Shown piece after piece: positions 7,228-14,735 of a DNA stretch of 29,124 nucleotides. The translations under genes were made by a program, and so were the position numbers. The DNA lies in NCBI GenBank assembly GCA_034433795.1, contig DAOUAE010000072.1:1-29124 (forward strand), written 5' to 3'. Source of the DNA: DAOUAE01 sp034433795. Its GTDB lineage: Bacteria; Chloroflexota; UBA6077; FW602-bin22; DAOUAE01. The notes below the pieces were generated by a model, which was given only the letters and a program-made list of their open reading frames with translations, ran no database searches and had not been told where the DNA came from. How positions within the stretch are numbered: the stretch's first letter is position 1; every line of letters begins with the position of its first letter.

Positions 7228-8266
7228 GCAGCTGCTCCGGCTGCTGCGTGAGGAGCCGGAGAAACGGCAGGCGGTGCTTCAGGCCCTTTTCCCGGAGGCC
7301 GGGGTGCTCCAGGGGCTGCTGGCCCTGGCGGGGCTGCCGACCGAGGTGCGCGGGCTGACCCGGGAGGTCCGGGCGCTGGGGGAGCGGGTGGACCGGCTGG
7401 AGGCGGCGGTGACCGGGCTGGCCGAGGCCCAGGCCCGGACGGAGGAGCGCGTCGGCCGGCTGGAGGACGCCGTGGTCCGGCTGGCCGAGGCCCAGGCCCG
7501 CACGGAAGAAACGGTCGCCCGCCTGGCCGAACGGATGACCCAGGCCGAGGAGCGGCTGGCCCGCCTGGAAGAGGCGGTGACCCACCTGGCCGAGCGGATG
7601 GCTCAGGCCGAGGAACGCCTGAGCCGTCTGGAGGCGGCGGTCGTCCACCTGACCGAGCGCATGGCTCAGGCCGAAGAGCGGTTGGCCCGGCTGGAAGAGA
7701 CGGTCGCCCGGCTGGCAGACGCCCAGGCCCGCACCGAGGCGGAGGTCGCCCGGCTGGTCGAAGCCCAGGCCGAGATGGCCCGGCGGCTCGGCGCCCTGGA
7801 GCAGGCCTTCCAGCTCCATCGGCGGTCGATGGAGGACTTTGTCCGCCGGACCGGCCCGCTGGTCGAAGCCAATCTGGGCCGGGTGCTGGAGAGGATTCTC
7901 CGGGCACGCGGCTGGCGGCTGCGCACCGCGCCGGCTCCCCTGGATCTGGGCGATTTTGAAGTGGACCTGGTCGCCCAGGCCGCGACGGCGGCCGGCCAGA
8001 CCGTCTGGGTGCTGGGGGAAGTGCGGGGCCGGGTCCGGGCGGCCGACATCCAGGAGGTCGCCCGGAAATTCCGGGCGCCGGAGACCTGGCAGCGGCTGGC
8101 CCAGGTAGGCATCACCCGACCGGCGCTCATTTATCTGGGAGGGCTGGCCGTGTCCCTGGGCACGGAGGCGACGGCCGAGCGGGCCGGGCTGGGGCTTTTC
8201 GACCCGCGGGGCGAGCGTGTTCCGGCCGCGGCCTGGCCGCCGGAGCCGGGGGAGCCAATGGGGTGA
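7202..8266 (+). CDS. Coiled-coil protein with C-terminal PD-(D/E)XK-like domain
   Basis: A 354-residue protein; the ATG at 7202 follows GGAGGGAG. Residues of about 50-205 form an almost unbroken coiled coil built from 21-residue (three-heptad) units such as AERMAQAEERLARLEEAV, repeated five to six times with only small changes. The C-terminal domain (about 215-340) contains LGDFEVDLVAQ (Asp near residue 254) followed by VWVLGEVRGRV (Glu near 273). This D...E-x-R/K arrangement is that of PD-(D/E)XK nucleases and resembles DUF3782-type proteins of archaea and Chloroflexota. Such proteins are known mainly from sequence and their function is not established. The N-terminal 45 residues (FEQLLRLLREEPEKRQAVLQ) look like a helical capping domain. 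It ends the DUF2997 operon. Confidence 0.75.
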   Translation: MDRPTDAFEQLLRLLREEPEKRQAVLQALFPEAGVLQGLLALAGLPTEVRGLTREVRALGERVDRLEAAVTGLAEAQARTEERVGRLEDAVVRLAEAQARTEETVARLAERMTQAEERLARLEEAVTHLAERMAQAEERLSRLEAAVVHLTERMAQAEERLARLEETVARLADAQARTEAEVARLVEAQAEMARRLGALEQAFQLHRRSMEDFVRRTGPLVEANLGRVLERILRARGWRLRTAPAPLDLGDFEVDLVAQAATAAGQTVWVLGEVRGRVRAADIQEVARKFRAPETWQRLAQVGITRPALIYLGGLAVSLGTEATAERAGLGLFDPRGERVPAAAWPPEPGEPMG

Positions 8267-8397
8267 GCCGGTCGTTCCGGGTGGGGGCGTCTCCGTGGGC
8301 GGTGGGCGAGGGCCCGGGCGCTCCCCATCCCAGTCCTGGCCGGAGGTTCTTCGGCGTCCGCCGCGGAGCCGAGGACTCAGATGGAAGAGGCACGCCT

Positions 8398-8435
8398 GGT
8401 CAACTATCGTCGGCTTTAGCCGATGGTAGTTGACC
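8398..8435. repeat. Orphan hairpin related to the IS605 end hairpins
   Basis: Bases 8398-8415 pair with 8418-8435 around a 2-base loop. The only two mismatches are G-U type. The core GTCGGCT is shared with the hairpins at 5317-5336 and 6532-6551, but no tnpB lies next to this copy. It is either the relic end of a lost element or a small palindrome mobilised in trans. It also lies 130 bases after the coiled-coil gene and could end that transcript. Confidence 0.65.
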
Positions 8436-9001
8436 TTTCCAGGGAATCAGACCCCGCATCCGTGCGCAGCGCCCCCGCTGAGTTCCCGGCTTTAGCACCT
8501 TTTTGTCCAAGACCCTATCCGTGGCGTAAGCAGGCCCAGCTGCAATCCCGTCGATAACCCGCAGCTTTAACCCTGGATAGGCTCGGACTTCTGGTCCGAG
8601 CCGGTTGTGGCCCCGGACTCGCCGAATCTCAGCCCCGCGTTGATATTTCAGATTCTGAGTCAGGCCCCGCTGGGCCCCCAGGTTGTGTCCCGAATCCCGC
8701 AGGGGACAGCATCACTCGGAAGCAGAGGCTCAGGCCGCCCTTGTATATTCGTGCGGAGCGCGGTACCGTGAGGGCACGCGTCCGGTGGGTGGCAGGGCAC
8801 GGGCTCCGTGCCCCCCTTCGGCTTGACCGACGCAAAAAGACGCCCGCGCCGGCCTTCCGGCGGCGAACGGTCGATGGCCGAACGGCGGCGCCGACGAGAC
8901 GCGTCGAGCGCCCATGGACACGGCGCCTGCCCCCGGACGGTCTGGGGCCTGCACGCCCCCAACGCCAACCCAGACTCGAGCGGTCGGAGGTCGTCCGGAG
9001 G
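8436..9001 (+). other. Non-coding stretch before the IS110 transposase
   Basis: No convincing gene here; the long open frame through it is an artefact of GC content. It holds a perfect 9-bp hairpin at 8580-8602 (GGCTCGGAC/GTCCGAGCC, loop TTCTG), a GAATCT...AGATTC dyad near 8625-8656 and a GGGCACGG/CCGTGCCC dyad near 8796-8813. IS110-group elements carry their bridge (guide) RNA in the non-coding end upstream of the transposase. This is the right place and size for it, but I could not identify target- or donor-binding loops. Confidence 0.3.
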
Positions 9002-10110
9002 TTGGATCCCCAGGTGAAGCTCGTCGTCGGCAGCGACGTGGCCAGGGCCAGCCACACGGTCTGTGCCCTGGAGGCCCCCGCGGGCACGGTCCGCCAGCGG
9101 CCCCGGTCGATCGCCGCCACCGCCGCGGGCTACGCTGACCTCTGCCAGCGGCTCGCCCAGTGGGGTGGTCCCGAAGCGGTCCTCGGCGGACGCGACGCCA
9201 CGGGCTCGCTCGGGGAGCCGCTCCACGACGCGTTAACCCACGCCGGTTACCAGGTGCTCGTCCTCCACCCCTGTCAGACCTCCGCCTGGGCGGCACGTCG
9301 GGGCCTGCGGGCCCAGACCGAGGGGCTCGACGCCCAGACCCTCGCCCGCGGGCTCCTCGCCGGCTACGCCCGGGCCAGCACCTTACCGACCGAGACCGTT
9401 CAAGCCCGGCGCGCGCTGACCCGCGCCCGCCGCGACCGCGTCCAGGCGCGCACCGTTGCCCGCCAGCGACTGCTCGACGAACGGGTGGTCGTCTTCCCAG
9501 AACTCCCCCGTCACCTTCCCGAGCAGACCGACCGGGCCACCCCGGCGGTCCTGCCCCTCCGCGGTGCCGACGGATCGGCCCGGGCCCTGGCCGAGGCCCG
9601 GTGGTCTCCACCTTCGCCCGCCCCGTGCGCGACCTCCAGCGCCACAGCGACGATCGCGAGCAGGCCATCGCTGCCGTGCTGCACGACGACGAGGCCGGCA
9701 AATGACTCCCGGGGATCCCCGGGAGCGGCCCGACCCACGCGGCGACGATCCGCGCCGAACTGGGCGATGTCGCCCGCTTCGGTCGGGTCGACCAGGTCGT
9801 GGCTTATGCTGGCTTGGACCCCCGAGCGCGCCAGAGCGGCGCCGTCGTCGGCCAGCGCACGCTCTCCCAGCGCGGGCCCGGCGCCCTGCGCCACGCGCGC
9901 CGCGAGGGACAGCGCGTGGCCGCGCGGTATCGGCCCGAGTGGCGCGAGCGCTCCCAGACGCTCCGGGCCAGGGGCCAGAGCCAGAAGGAGGCCCTCCCGA
10001 TCCTCTCGCGGGCCCTGCTCACGGTGGTCTACCACCTCCTCATCAGCGGCGACTCCTCCGACGCCGACAAGATCAAGCCGCGGGCCGTCGGTGCGGCTGT
10101 TGGGGCTTGA
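9002..10110 (+). pseudogene. IS110-family transposase (DEDD recombinase), degraded
   Basis: IS110 enzymes have an N-terminal RuvC-like DEDD domain and a C-terminal serine-containing Transposase_20 domain, and are guided by a bridge RNA. The first part reads LVVGSDVARASHTVCALE, then ALTHAGYQVLVLHPCQT and GLDAQTLARGLLAGYARAST, with the typical spacing. Two catalytic-site motifs look altered: the usual E-A-T-G reads DATG, and T-D-x-x-D-A reads TEGLDA. A frameshift occurs near 9560-9610 and a TGA at 9703-9705 interrupts the following frame. After it, GIPGSGPTHAATIRAELGD and VVAYAGLDPRARQSG belong to the C-terminal domain. The start is uncertain (TTG 9002 or GTG 9014). It is non-functional unless rescued. 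Confidence 0.85.
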
Positions 10111-10117
10111 CACCGGA

Positions 10118-10421
10118 TATGAACTCTTTTGGCCGGCACGACGGTGGCCTCCCGGAAGGCCCTCTCCCCCTGCAGCTTCCCCTCCGCGTCCAGGGTGGAA
10201 AGGAAAGCCTGGAAGACCTTCTCCCACACCCCGTGCTCCGGCCCCTCCGTGAGCCGCCGGTGGCAGCGGGTCGTGCGGCCGTCTGCCCGGGGAAGGTCCG
10301 GCCACCGGGCGCCGGTCGTGCGCACCCACAGAATGCCTTCCAGGGTTTGTCGGTCATTGGCCCGTCGCCTTCCCCGGGGCTTCGGGGGTGGGAGCAGGGG
10401 GCGCTGCGGGTCCCTGCTCAT
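10118..10421 (-). pseudogene. IS5-family transposase, N-terminal fragment
   Basis: From the ATG at 10421 the minus strand encodes RRRANDRQTLEGILWV, then TTGARWPDLP, then VWEKVFQAFLSTLDAEGKL. This is the N-terminal helical domain (DUF4096-type) of IS5-family transposases. The match ends abruptly near 10118, just after ATVVPAK, before the usual DDE half. At the same point the IS110 remnant ends on the other strand, so the two elements are fused at about 10110-10125. One of them probably inserted into or recombined with the other. No catalytic Asp-Asp-Glu triad is left. Confidence 0.78.
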
Positions 10422-10440
10422 CGGTCAGCATCCTCTCCAC

Positions 10441-10501
10441 GGCTGAGACCTCTCACCCGGTGTCTCAGCCCCAGTTTGGGACAGGGGCTTATCACCTGTC
10501 C
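10441..10501. repeat. Two adjacent hairpins between the IS5 fragment and the toxin gene
   Basis: Hairpin one pairs GGCTGAGAC (10441-10449) with GTCTCAGCC (10462-10470). Hairpin two pairs GGACAGG (10479-10485) with CCTGTCC (10495-10501). They lie between the start of the IS5 fragment and the end of the minus-strand toxin gene. Hairpin one may be the end of the IS5 element and hairpin two a terminator of the toxin operon without a U-run. Confidence 0.45.
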
Positions 10502-10522
10502 ACATTTCGGGATGAACTCCAG

Positions 10523-10843
10523 TCAAACATCCGGCAGGAAGATGACCCGGTCCTTCAAAGCGTCGTCCTCGGGATAGGCCTCCAGGAGCGCGCTCAGATG
10601 CCTGACCAGCTCGCCGATGTCTCCGGGTGCAACCGTTCGGAAGTGTACGAGGACAATGCCCATGTGATTTTTTCCCGCTTCAGCCCACTGCCGAGAAAGC
10701 GGGATGAAATCCCGAAGATTGTACGTGACGAGGACCCGCCCCTGACGTACTGCAGCCTCGAGCTGCTCGGAGTCCTCAAGACCCCAGGCCCAGCGATTCT
10801 CGGGTTCCTGGACGGCCTGGACATCATGCCCCACCATCCGCAC
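10523..10843 (-). pseudogene. DUF5615 PIN-like toxin lacking its N-terminus
   Basis: The sequence VGHDVQAVQEPENRW followed by LEAAVRQGRVLVTYNLRDF and HMGIVLVHFRTV is typical of DUF5615 (VapC-like PIN) proteins that pair with DUF433 antitoxins. Full-length members start about 18 residues earlier, with a strand carrying a conserved Asp-Glu (L-x-x-D-E-x-x) that belongs to the active site. Here the frame before VRMVGHDV runs back into antitoxin sequence and has no such motif, so the first strand is deleted. Translation could start at the GTG at 10843 or the ATG at 10837, giving about 105 residues. The Asp in NLRDF is kept. I expect no toxin activity; that is inference. Confidence 0.65.
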
Positions 10844-10847
10844 CGAA

Positions 10848-11267
10848 CTACCGTGAGAGCGGCCGCAGGTATGGGTACAGCCGCTCCCACTCCTCACGCG
10901 GCCGCTCATTTTCCGCGATCAGCGCCTCAATCTCCTCCGGGTATGAGCGGTAGTACCGGACGGCAGCCTCGACCTGACGCGGCGTGAGGTGGGACAGCAC
11001 GCTGCGCGTGCTGTCCACGTCTTCCCCACAGGCACGGTATACAGCAATGACCTCCCACACATCCAGGCCGGTTCCCTCAATCCGGGCCCGCCTGTCCCCC
11101 GGAGGACCGGCAAAAGATATACCCGGATGACTGCGCATCCTGGCAGCCTCTTCTGCCAGCTCGCTCACGATGCTCCCCATAGGACGCGCGGTGCGGCGTG
11201 AGAGCTCCTTGACGAATTCGTAAGTCTCCTTCTTCAAGCGCACACTCAGCGGTACCGACTTGGGCAT
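10848..11267 (-). CDS. DUF433-type antitoxin with N-terminal RHH-like domain
   Basis: A 139-residue protein. Residues 1-45 (PLSVRLKKETYEFVKELSRR) resemble a ribbon-helix-helix DNA-binding segment. The rest (HPGISFAGPPGDRRARIEGT, then GLDVWEVIAVYRACGEDVD and LTPRQVEAAVRYYRSYPEEI) is a DUF433 domain, a winged-helix-like fold found as the antitoxin of DUF5615 toxins. The start at 11267 (ATG after AGGGGG) was preferred to longer upstream frames. The toxin follows within a few bases. A perfect 15-base palindrome in the leader (11301-11315) is a good candidate operator for autorepression. Confidence 0.75.
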   Translation of the reverse strand: MPKSVPLSVRLKKETYEFVKELSRRTARPMGSIVSELAEEAARMRSHPGISFAGPPGDRRARIEGTGLDVWEVIAVYRACGEDVDSTRSVLSHLTPRQVEAAVRYYRSYPEEIEALIAENERPREEWERLYPYLRPLSR

Positions 11268-11300
11268 TGGAGTCGCCCCCTTCCCTGCCCGGTAACGTTC

Positions 11301-11315
11301 GATTACATTGTAATC
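11301..11315 (-). promoter_or_regulatory. Palindromic operator candidate of the DUF433 operon
   Basis: GATTACA and TGTAATC flank a single central base to give a perfect 15-base palindrome, 34 bases before the antitoxin ATG. On the minus strand it contains TACAAT, an acceptable -10 box. It is also an AT-rich island in a GC-rich region. A repressor bound here would occlude the promoter. Confidence 0.55.
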
Positions 11316-11395
11316 CATAAAACAACGAGGTGCTGTCCCCCCTCCGCGGCCGGGAACCCCAGCCCTCTCGCCCGTCGGACGAACGTCAGGCTTCT

Positions 11396-11493
11396 GGCCT
11401 AATCGCACCGTAATGGGATTGAAACAATTGTCTCAAACATGCGGCACACAAACGCAGAATCAGGTCCTAATCGCACCACATTTGGATTGAAAC
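11396..11493 (+). CRISPR. CRISPR remnant: two 30-base repeats and one spacer
   Basis: Repeats at 11396-11425 and 11464-11493 agree at 25 of 30 positions. Both end GGATTGAAAC, the common 3' tag of CRISPR repeats, and share CCTAATCGCACC at the 5' side. The spacer is 38 bases, a normal length. The next expected repeat position (about 11531) begins GTCCTGAT, 7 of 8 bases like repeat two, and then diverges just before the ISNCY-type element. No cas gene is in the window. The array may have been cut short by the insertion, or it may be an isolated degenerate pair. Confidence 0.65.
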
Positions 11494-11560
11494 GGACGCT
11501 TTTCAGATAGAGCGTGTTGCCCCCGCACCAGTCCTGATGATCGTGGTAGTACTAGTACTC

Positions 11561-13164
11561 GTTTCCGGTGCGAAATGGCGGGATTGGGGGTGGTTGTATC
11601 ATGGTACGGGAGTCCGACGGGAGGAAACTGGCCATGCTGTGTGACCGCCACAAACCGATGGATCTTTTCACCCTGGTTCCGAAGCTCGATCTGGAGATGG
11701 ATCCAATTCTCACCGAGCTGGATCGTCTCCTCGACGATGATGTCGTGTTCCCCACGGTGAAGGCGGACCTTGCCCGCCGATACCCCCCAGACGCGCACGC
11801 ACGGTCGGCATTCCACGCCGGTCGAGGTGATCCTGCGGATGATCGCCGTCAAGCGGTTGTCTCGCTGGAGCGACGCCGAGACCGCGCATTGTGTCGCCGA
11901 TAGCCTGGTCTTGCGCCCGTTCTGTCGGGTCTCTCTCGAAGCCGTCCCCGATGACACCCCGCTGATCCGTTGGGCGAACCTGATCGGTCCCCCGACGCGC
12001 GCCCAGGGCAATGATCGGGTCGTCGAACTGGCGCGGGCATTGAAGGTCACCCGGGGGCGCAAACTCCGGACGGATACGACGGTGGGGGAGACGACCATTC
12101 ACCACCCGACGGACAGTCGCATTCTGGGCGACGGGGTGCGCGTCTTGAGTCGCCTGCTCCGTCGGGCGAAGGACATCGTGACGGATGGGAGAGACCTGCC
12201 CAGGACGGTGTTTCGGAGTCACACCCGGAGCGTGCGGCGGCTCGCCCAGGAGATCCCTCGGGTGGCCCGCCGCCAAGGGGAAGAAGCGGCCGAAAGTCTC
12301 CCGCGCGCCGATGCCACGCTCATCGGGATCGCCGAAGCGCGCAAAGCCCCAGCCGAGCACGTGCGAGACTCTCTCGCTGAGCGAGCGGATCCTCAGGCAC
12401 AGCGTCTGGTCCAGCAGTTCGCTCCCTTTCTGCCTCTGGTTGACCAGGCGATCGCGCCAGCAACCCGGCGGGTGATCTGTGGGCGAGGTCGTCCCCGCCA
12501 CGGAGAAACTCCTCAGCCTCTTCGCGCCGCATACTCAGATCATCGTCCGGCACAAACCCGGTAAGACCAGTGAGTTTGGCCGCAAGGTCCTCCTCGACGA
12601 GGTCGAGGGAGGCATTATCAGTCGCTATGAGATTCTCGCAGACGGCGGTGGCCAGGACGCGCCCTATCTGCGGGCCAGTCTGGAAGGACATCGAAAGCGG
12701 TTCGGGCGGGCGCCGCATCTGCTGGCGGGCGATCGGGGCGTTGCCTCACCGACCAATGAGAAGCTGGCCCGGGCGTTTGGCGTCAAACGGGTCATCTTAC
12801 CCCGGTCAGGAACGCTCTCGGAAGAACGCCGGAAACTTGAACGCGCCCGGTGGTTTCGTCGGGGCTTGCGGTTTCGCGCGGGGATCGAAGGGCGGATCAG
12901 CGTGCTGAAGCGATGCCAGGGGCTGGATGTTTGTCTCACTCACGGGGAAGAGGGCTTTGGGCGCTGGGTCGGCTGGGGCATCGTGACGGCGCACCTGGCC
13001 AGGAGCGCCGAGACGCGGGTGGGACGGGCGGCCAAGGCGACCACGGCGGCATGAGACACCCCCGCGCCGAAGGGAACCCTCGCAAGCGTCCAGCCCCTGG
13101 CTTGGGGTGAAATGGCTCAAAGCCCTTGAAACCACGGTGTTTTCGGCGATTTCGCACCGGAAAC
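11561..13164 (+). mobile_element. ISNCY-type insertion sequence with 16-bp inverted repeats
   Basis: The 16-base sequence GTTTCCGGTGCGAAAT at 11561-11576 recurs perfectly inverted at 13149-13164. It brackets the transposase remnant with 40 and 95 bases to spare. Outside the 16 bases the similarity continues for several bases (TACTC on the left, TACTA on the right once the IS630 insertion is removed), so the true inverted repeat is probably longer and is split by IS630. Confidence 0.85.
11601..13054 (+). pseudogene. ISNCY-family transposase with two single-base frameshifts
   Basis: The protein can be read in three consecutive frames: KPMDLFTLVPKLDLEMDPIL to DLARRYP, then RHSTPVEVILRMIAVKRLSR through LRTDTTVGETTIHHPTDS to VDQAIAP, then GEVVPATEKLLSLFAPHTQI to the stop at 13054. 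This is the order of ISNCY transposases; the Asp in RTDTTVGET, the Asp in LLAGDRGVAS and the Glu in FRAGIEGRISVLKR are the likely catalytic acids. The first shift is one extra C in the C6 run at about 11784-11789 and the second one extra G at about 12480-12483. With those two bases removed the gene would be full length (about 480 residues). It is either freshly inactivated or a sequencing artefact. Confidence 0.85.
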
Positions 13165-14242
13165 TAAGTTCCTGTGTGGTATACTCACGCCATGAGTGCG
13201 CCGATATTTATCCGACTGACCCCTGAAGAGGATGCCAGACTACTGGAACTGGAGAAAAGCCCCCTGGTCCATCCCAAGGTTAGGCTGCGGGCCCTCGAAA
13301 TCAGGTTATCTGCCCAGGGCTGGAGCGCCCCGAAAATCGCCGGCTTCGTCGGCAGGGACCGGACGACGGTCCTGCTCGCTTTAAGGCGCTGGCTTGGGCG
13401 CAAGTTTGAGGGTCTGGCCGACGGCAAGGCGCCGGGGGCAGCCCCAAAAATCACCCCCGCGGTAGAAGCGTATCTTCGGGAGCTTTTAGCCCAGGACCGG
13501 ACCTGGACTGCCCGGCAACTTGGTGAAGCGGTTTTCGAAAAGCTTGGCGTCAGGGTTGACCGTTCGACAAGTGCCCGGCAGAGAAAGCAGCTCGGTTACG
13601 TTTACAAACGGACAAGATCTGTGCCTATCGGTAAGCCTGCGCCGGAGGAAGTTGAGACGTTCCGGACCGAAGAGATTCGGGTAAAAAGGGGGCGGCCGAA
13701 GGCTTGAACAGGGGAATCTCCCTGGATGAGAGCGGCTTTGGGCTTTCCCTGCCGCCGGCTTACCGCTGGACAGCCAGGGGAAAATCCCGTGTCAGGTGTG
13801 TACCCAGGGCCTGGGGCAAGTCCGGTCGGGTCAACGTTATTGGGCATCTGGAATGGGAGCCTGACGGCAACCACCGGGTCAGATGCGGTGTCCTTGAGGG
13901 TCAATGCCGGACTGAGCAGGTGCTGGACTATCTTGAAGGTCTGGCCCAGCAGGCGAAGTGCGGCGGCACGCCGGTGGTATTGTTCCTGGACAATGCGCCG
14001 TTTCACCGGTCCGGCAGGCTTAGAGCCCGGACAGCTGAGTGGGCACGGAGGGGCCTGGTCTTAAGATACCTGCCCCGATACAGTCCGCATCTGAATCCGA
14101 TGGAGGGTGTCTGGCGGCGGATAAAAGGGTTCTTGATGCCCCGAAGGTTTTACCCGACGGTTGCCGAGCTCAAAGCAGCCGTCGGTGAAGTCGTGCAGCT
14201 ACTTGAAGGGACTGAGTTTAAAACTCAATGCGCAGGAACTTA
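13165..14242 (+). mobile_element. IS630-family element, complete, nested in the ISNCY right end
   Basis: The ends TAAGTTCCTG (13165-13174) and CAGGAACTTA (14233-14242) are perfect inverted repeats that include the TA dinucleotide which IS630/Tc1 elements duplicate on insertion. The element starts on the base after the 16-base inner repeat of the ISNCY element. Both transposase halves are intact. Confidence 0.88.
13192..13707 (+). CDS. IS630 transposase, N-terminal half (helix-turn-helix)
   Basis: A 171-residue reading frame from the ATG at 13192. It has a paired helix-turn-helix region (VRLRALEIRLSAQGWSAPKI with GRDRTTVLLALRRW) and the linker AVEAYLRELLAQDRTWTARQ typical of IS630 orfA. It ends at TGA 13705-13707, 4 bases past the start of the second frame. 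The run A5G5 at 13683-13692 lies in the overlap. A -1 slip there would fuse this half to the DDE half, as is known for several IS families. A loss of one base is the alternative. Since everything else in the element is intact, I favour programmed frameshifting. Confidence 0.82.
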   Translation: MSAPIFIRLTPEEDARLLELEKSPLVHPKVRLRALEIRLSAQGWSAPKIAGFVGRDRTTVLLALRRWLGRKFEGLADGKAPGAAPKITPAVEAYLRELLAQDRTWTARQLGEAVFEKLGVRVDRSTSARQRKQLGYVYKRTRSVPIGKPAPEEVETFRTEEIRVKRGRPKA

Positions 14243-14243
14243 G
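13704..14243 (+). CDS. IS630 transposase, C-terminal DDE half
   Basis: A 179-residue frame that continues orfA in the -1 frame. The full DDE triad is visible: Asp in ISLDESGFGLSL, Asp in VVLFLDNAPFHRSG, and Glu in HLNPMEGVWRRIKG. The family acts by cut-and-paste into TA sites. A TTG at 13704 could serve as an independent start, but the frame is open upstream to the A5G5 run, which fits expression as a fusion. The stop TAG at 14241-14243 takes its last base from the flanking DNA, so the gene ends exactly at the element boundary. Confidence 0.85.
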   Translation: MNRGISLDESGFGLSLPPAYRWTARGKSRVRCVPRAWGKSGRVNVIGHLEWEPDGNHRVRCGVLEGQCRTEQVLDYLEGLAQQAKCGGTPVVLFLDNAPFHRSGRLRARTAEWARRGLVLRYLPRYSPHLNPMEGVWRRIKGFLMPRRFYPTVAELKAAVGEVVQLLEGTEFKTQCAGT

Positions 14244-14250
14244 TATTAGT

Positions 14251-14735
14251 GTGGATCCGCTCCTCCTTCCTGCACGGCGCATCAAGGAGCGCTGCGGCCT
14301 CCACCGCAACACCCTCTACGCGTGGGGAAGGGATCCTTCACCCCGTCCGCACCTCCGGAGGGCGCAGGCGGTACCGGAGGGACGAGGTGGAAAGACTTCT
14401 CTCCCTGGGCCTCCAACTCTCTCAGACGGAGCCCAGGCCCCGGACCGTCCTCTACGCCCGTGTGAGCACGCGGAAGCAGGAGGCCTTCCTCAAGGCCCAG
14501 GTAGCCCGCCTGGAGGCCTTTTCCTGGGAGCGGGGCGGGTCCTACGAGACGGTGGCCGAGGTGGCGGGCGGGGGTCAACGAGAACCGGCAGGGCCTCCTC
14601 AAGATCCTGAACCGGGCCAACAGGGGGGAGCTGGACCAGGTGGTGGTGGAGTACGAGACCGCCTGGCCCGCTTCGGGCTCGGCTACATCCGCCTCTTCCC
14701 GGAAGCCTTCGGCGTCAGCTACCACCAGCGAAAGC
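14251..14735 (+). pseudogene. tnpA: IS607-type TnpA serine recombinase, decayed
   Basis: Just after the IS630 end the sequence LLLPARRIKERCGLHRNTLY begins a MerR-type helix-turn-helix, which then continues in another frame as GILHPVRTSGGRRRYRRDEV. The recombinase core follows (TVLYARVSTRKQEAFLKAQV, with the catalytic Ser in ARVST). A further shift gives GLLKILNRANRGELDQVVVE, and another RLARFGLGYIRLFPEAFGV. At least three frameshifts are needed and the C-terminal third is absent. No tnpB follows. It resembles the intact tnpA at 28309-28950 only at family level. Confidence 0.75.

Noticed and set aside
7187..7819. Minus-strand frame with repeated LGQ/GLG units, looking like a repeat protein
   Set aside because: The repeats are the reverse reading of the 63-base coiled-coil units on the plus strand.
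6648..7907. A 419-codon minus-strand open frame opposite the DUF2997 operon
   Set aside because: Pro/Arg/Ala-rich shadow of the coiled-coil gene; no start signal and no recognisable motif.
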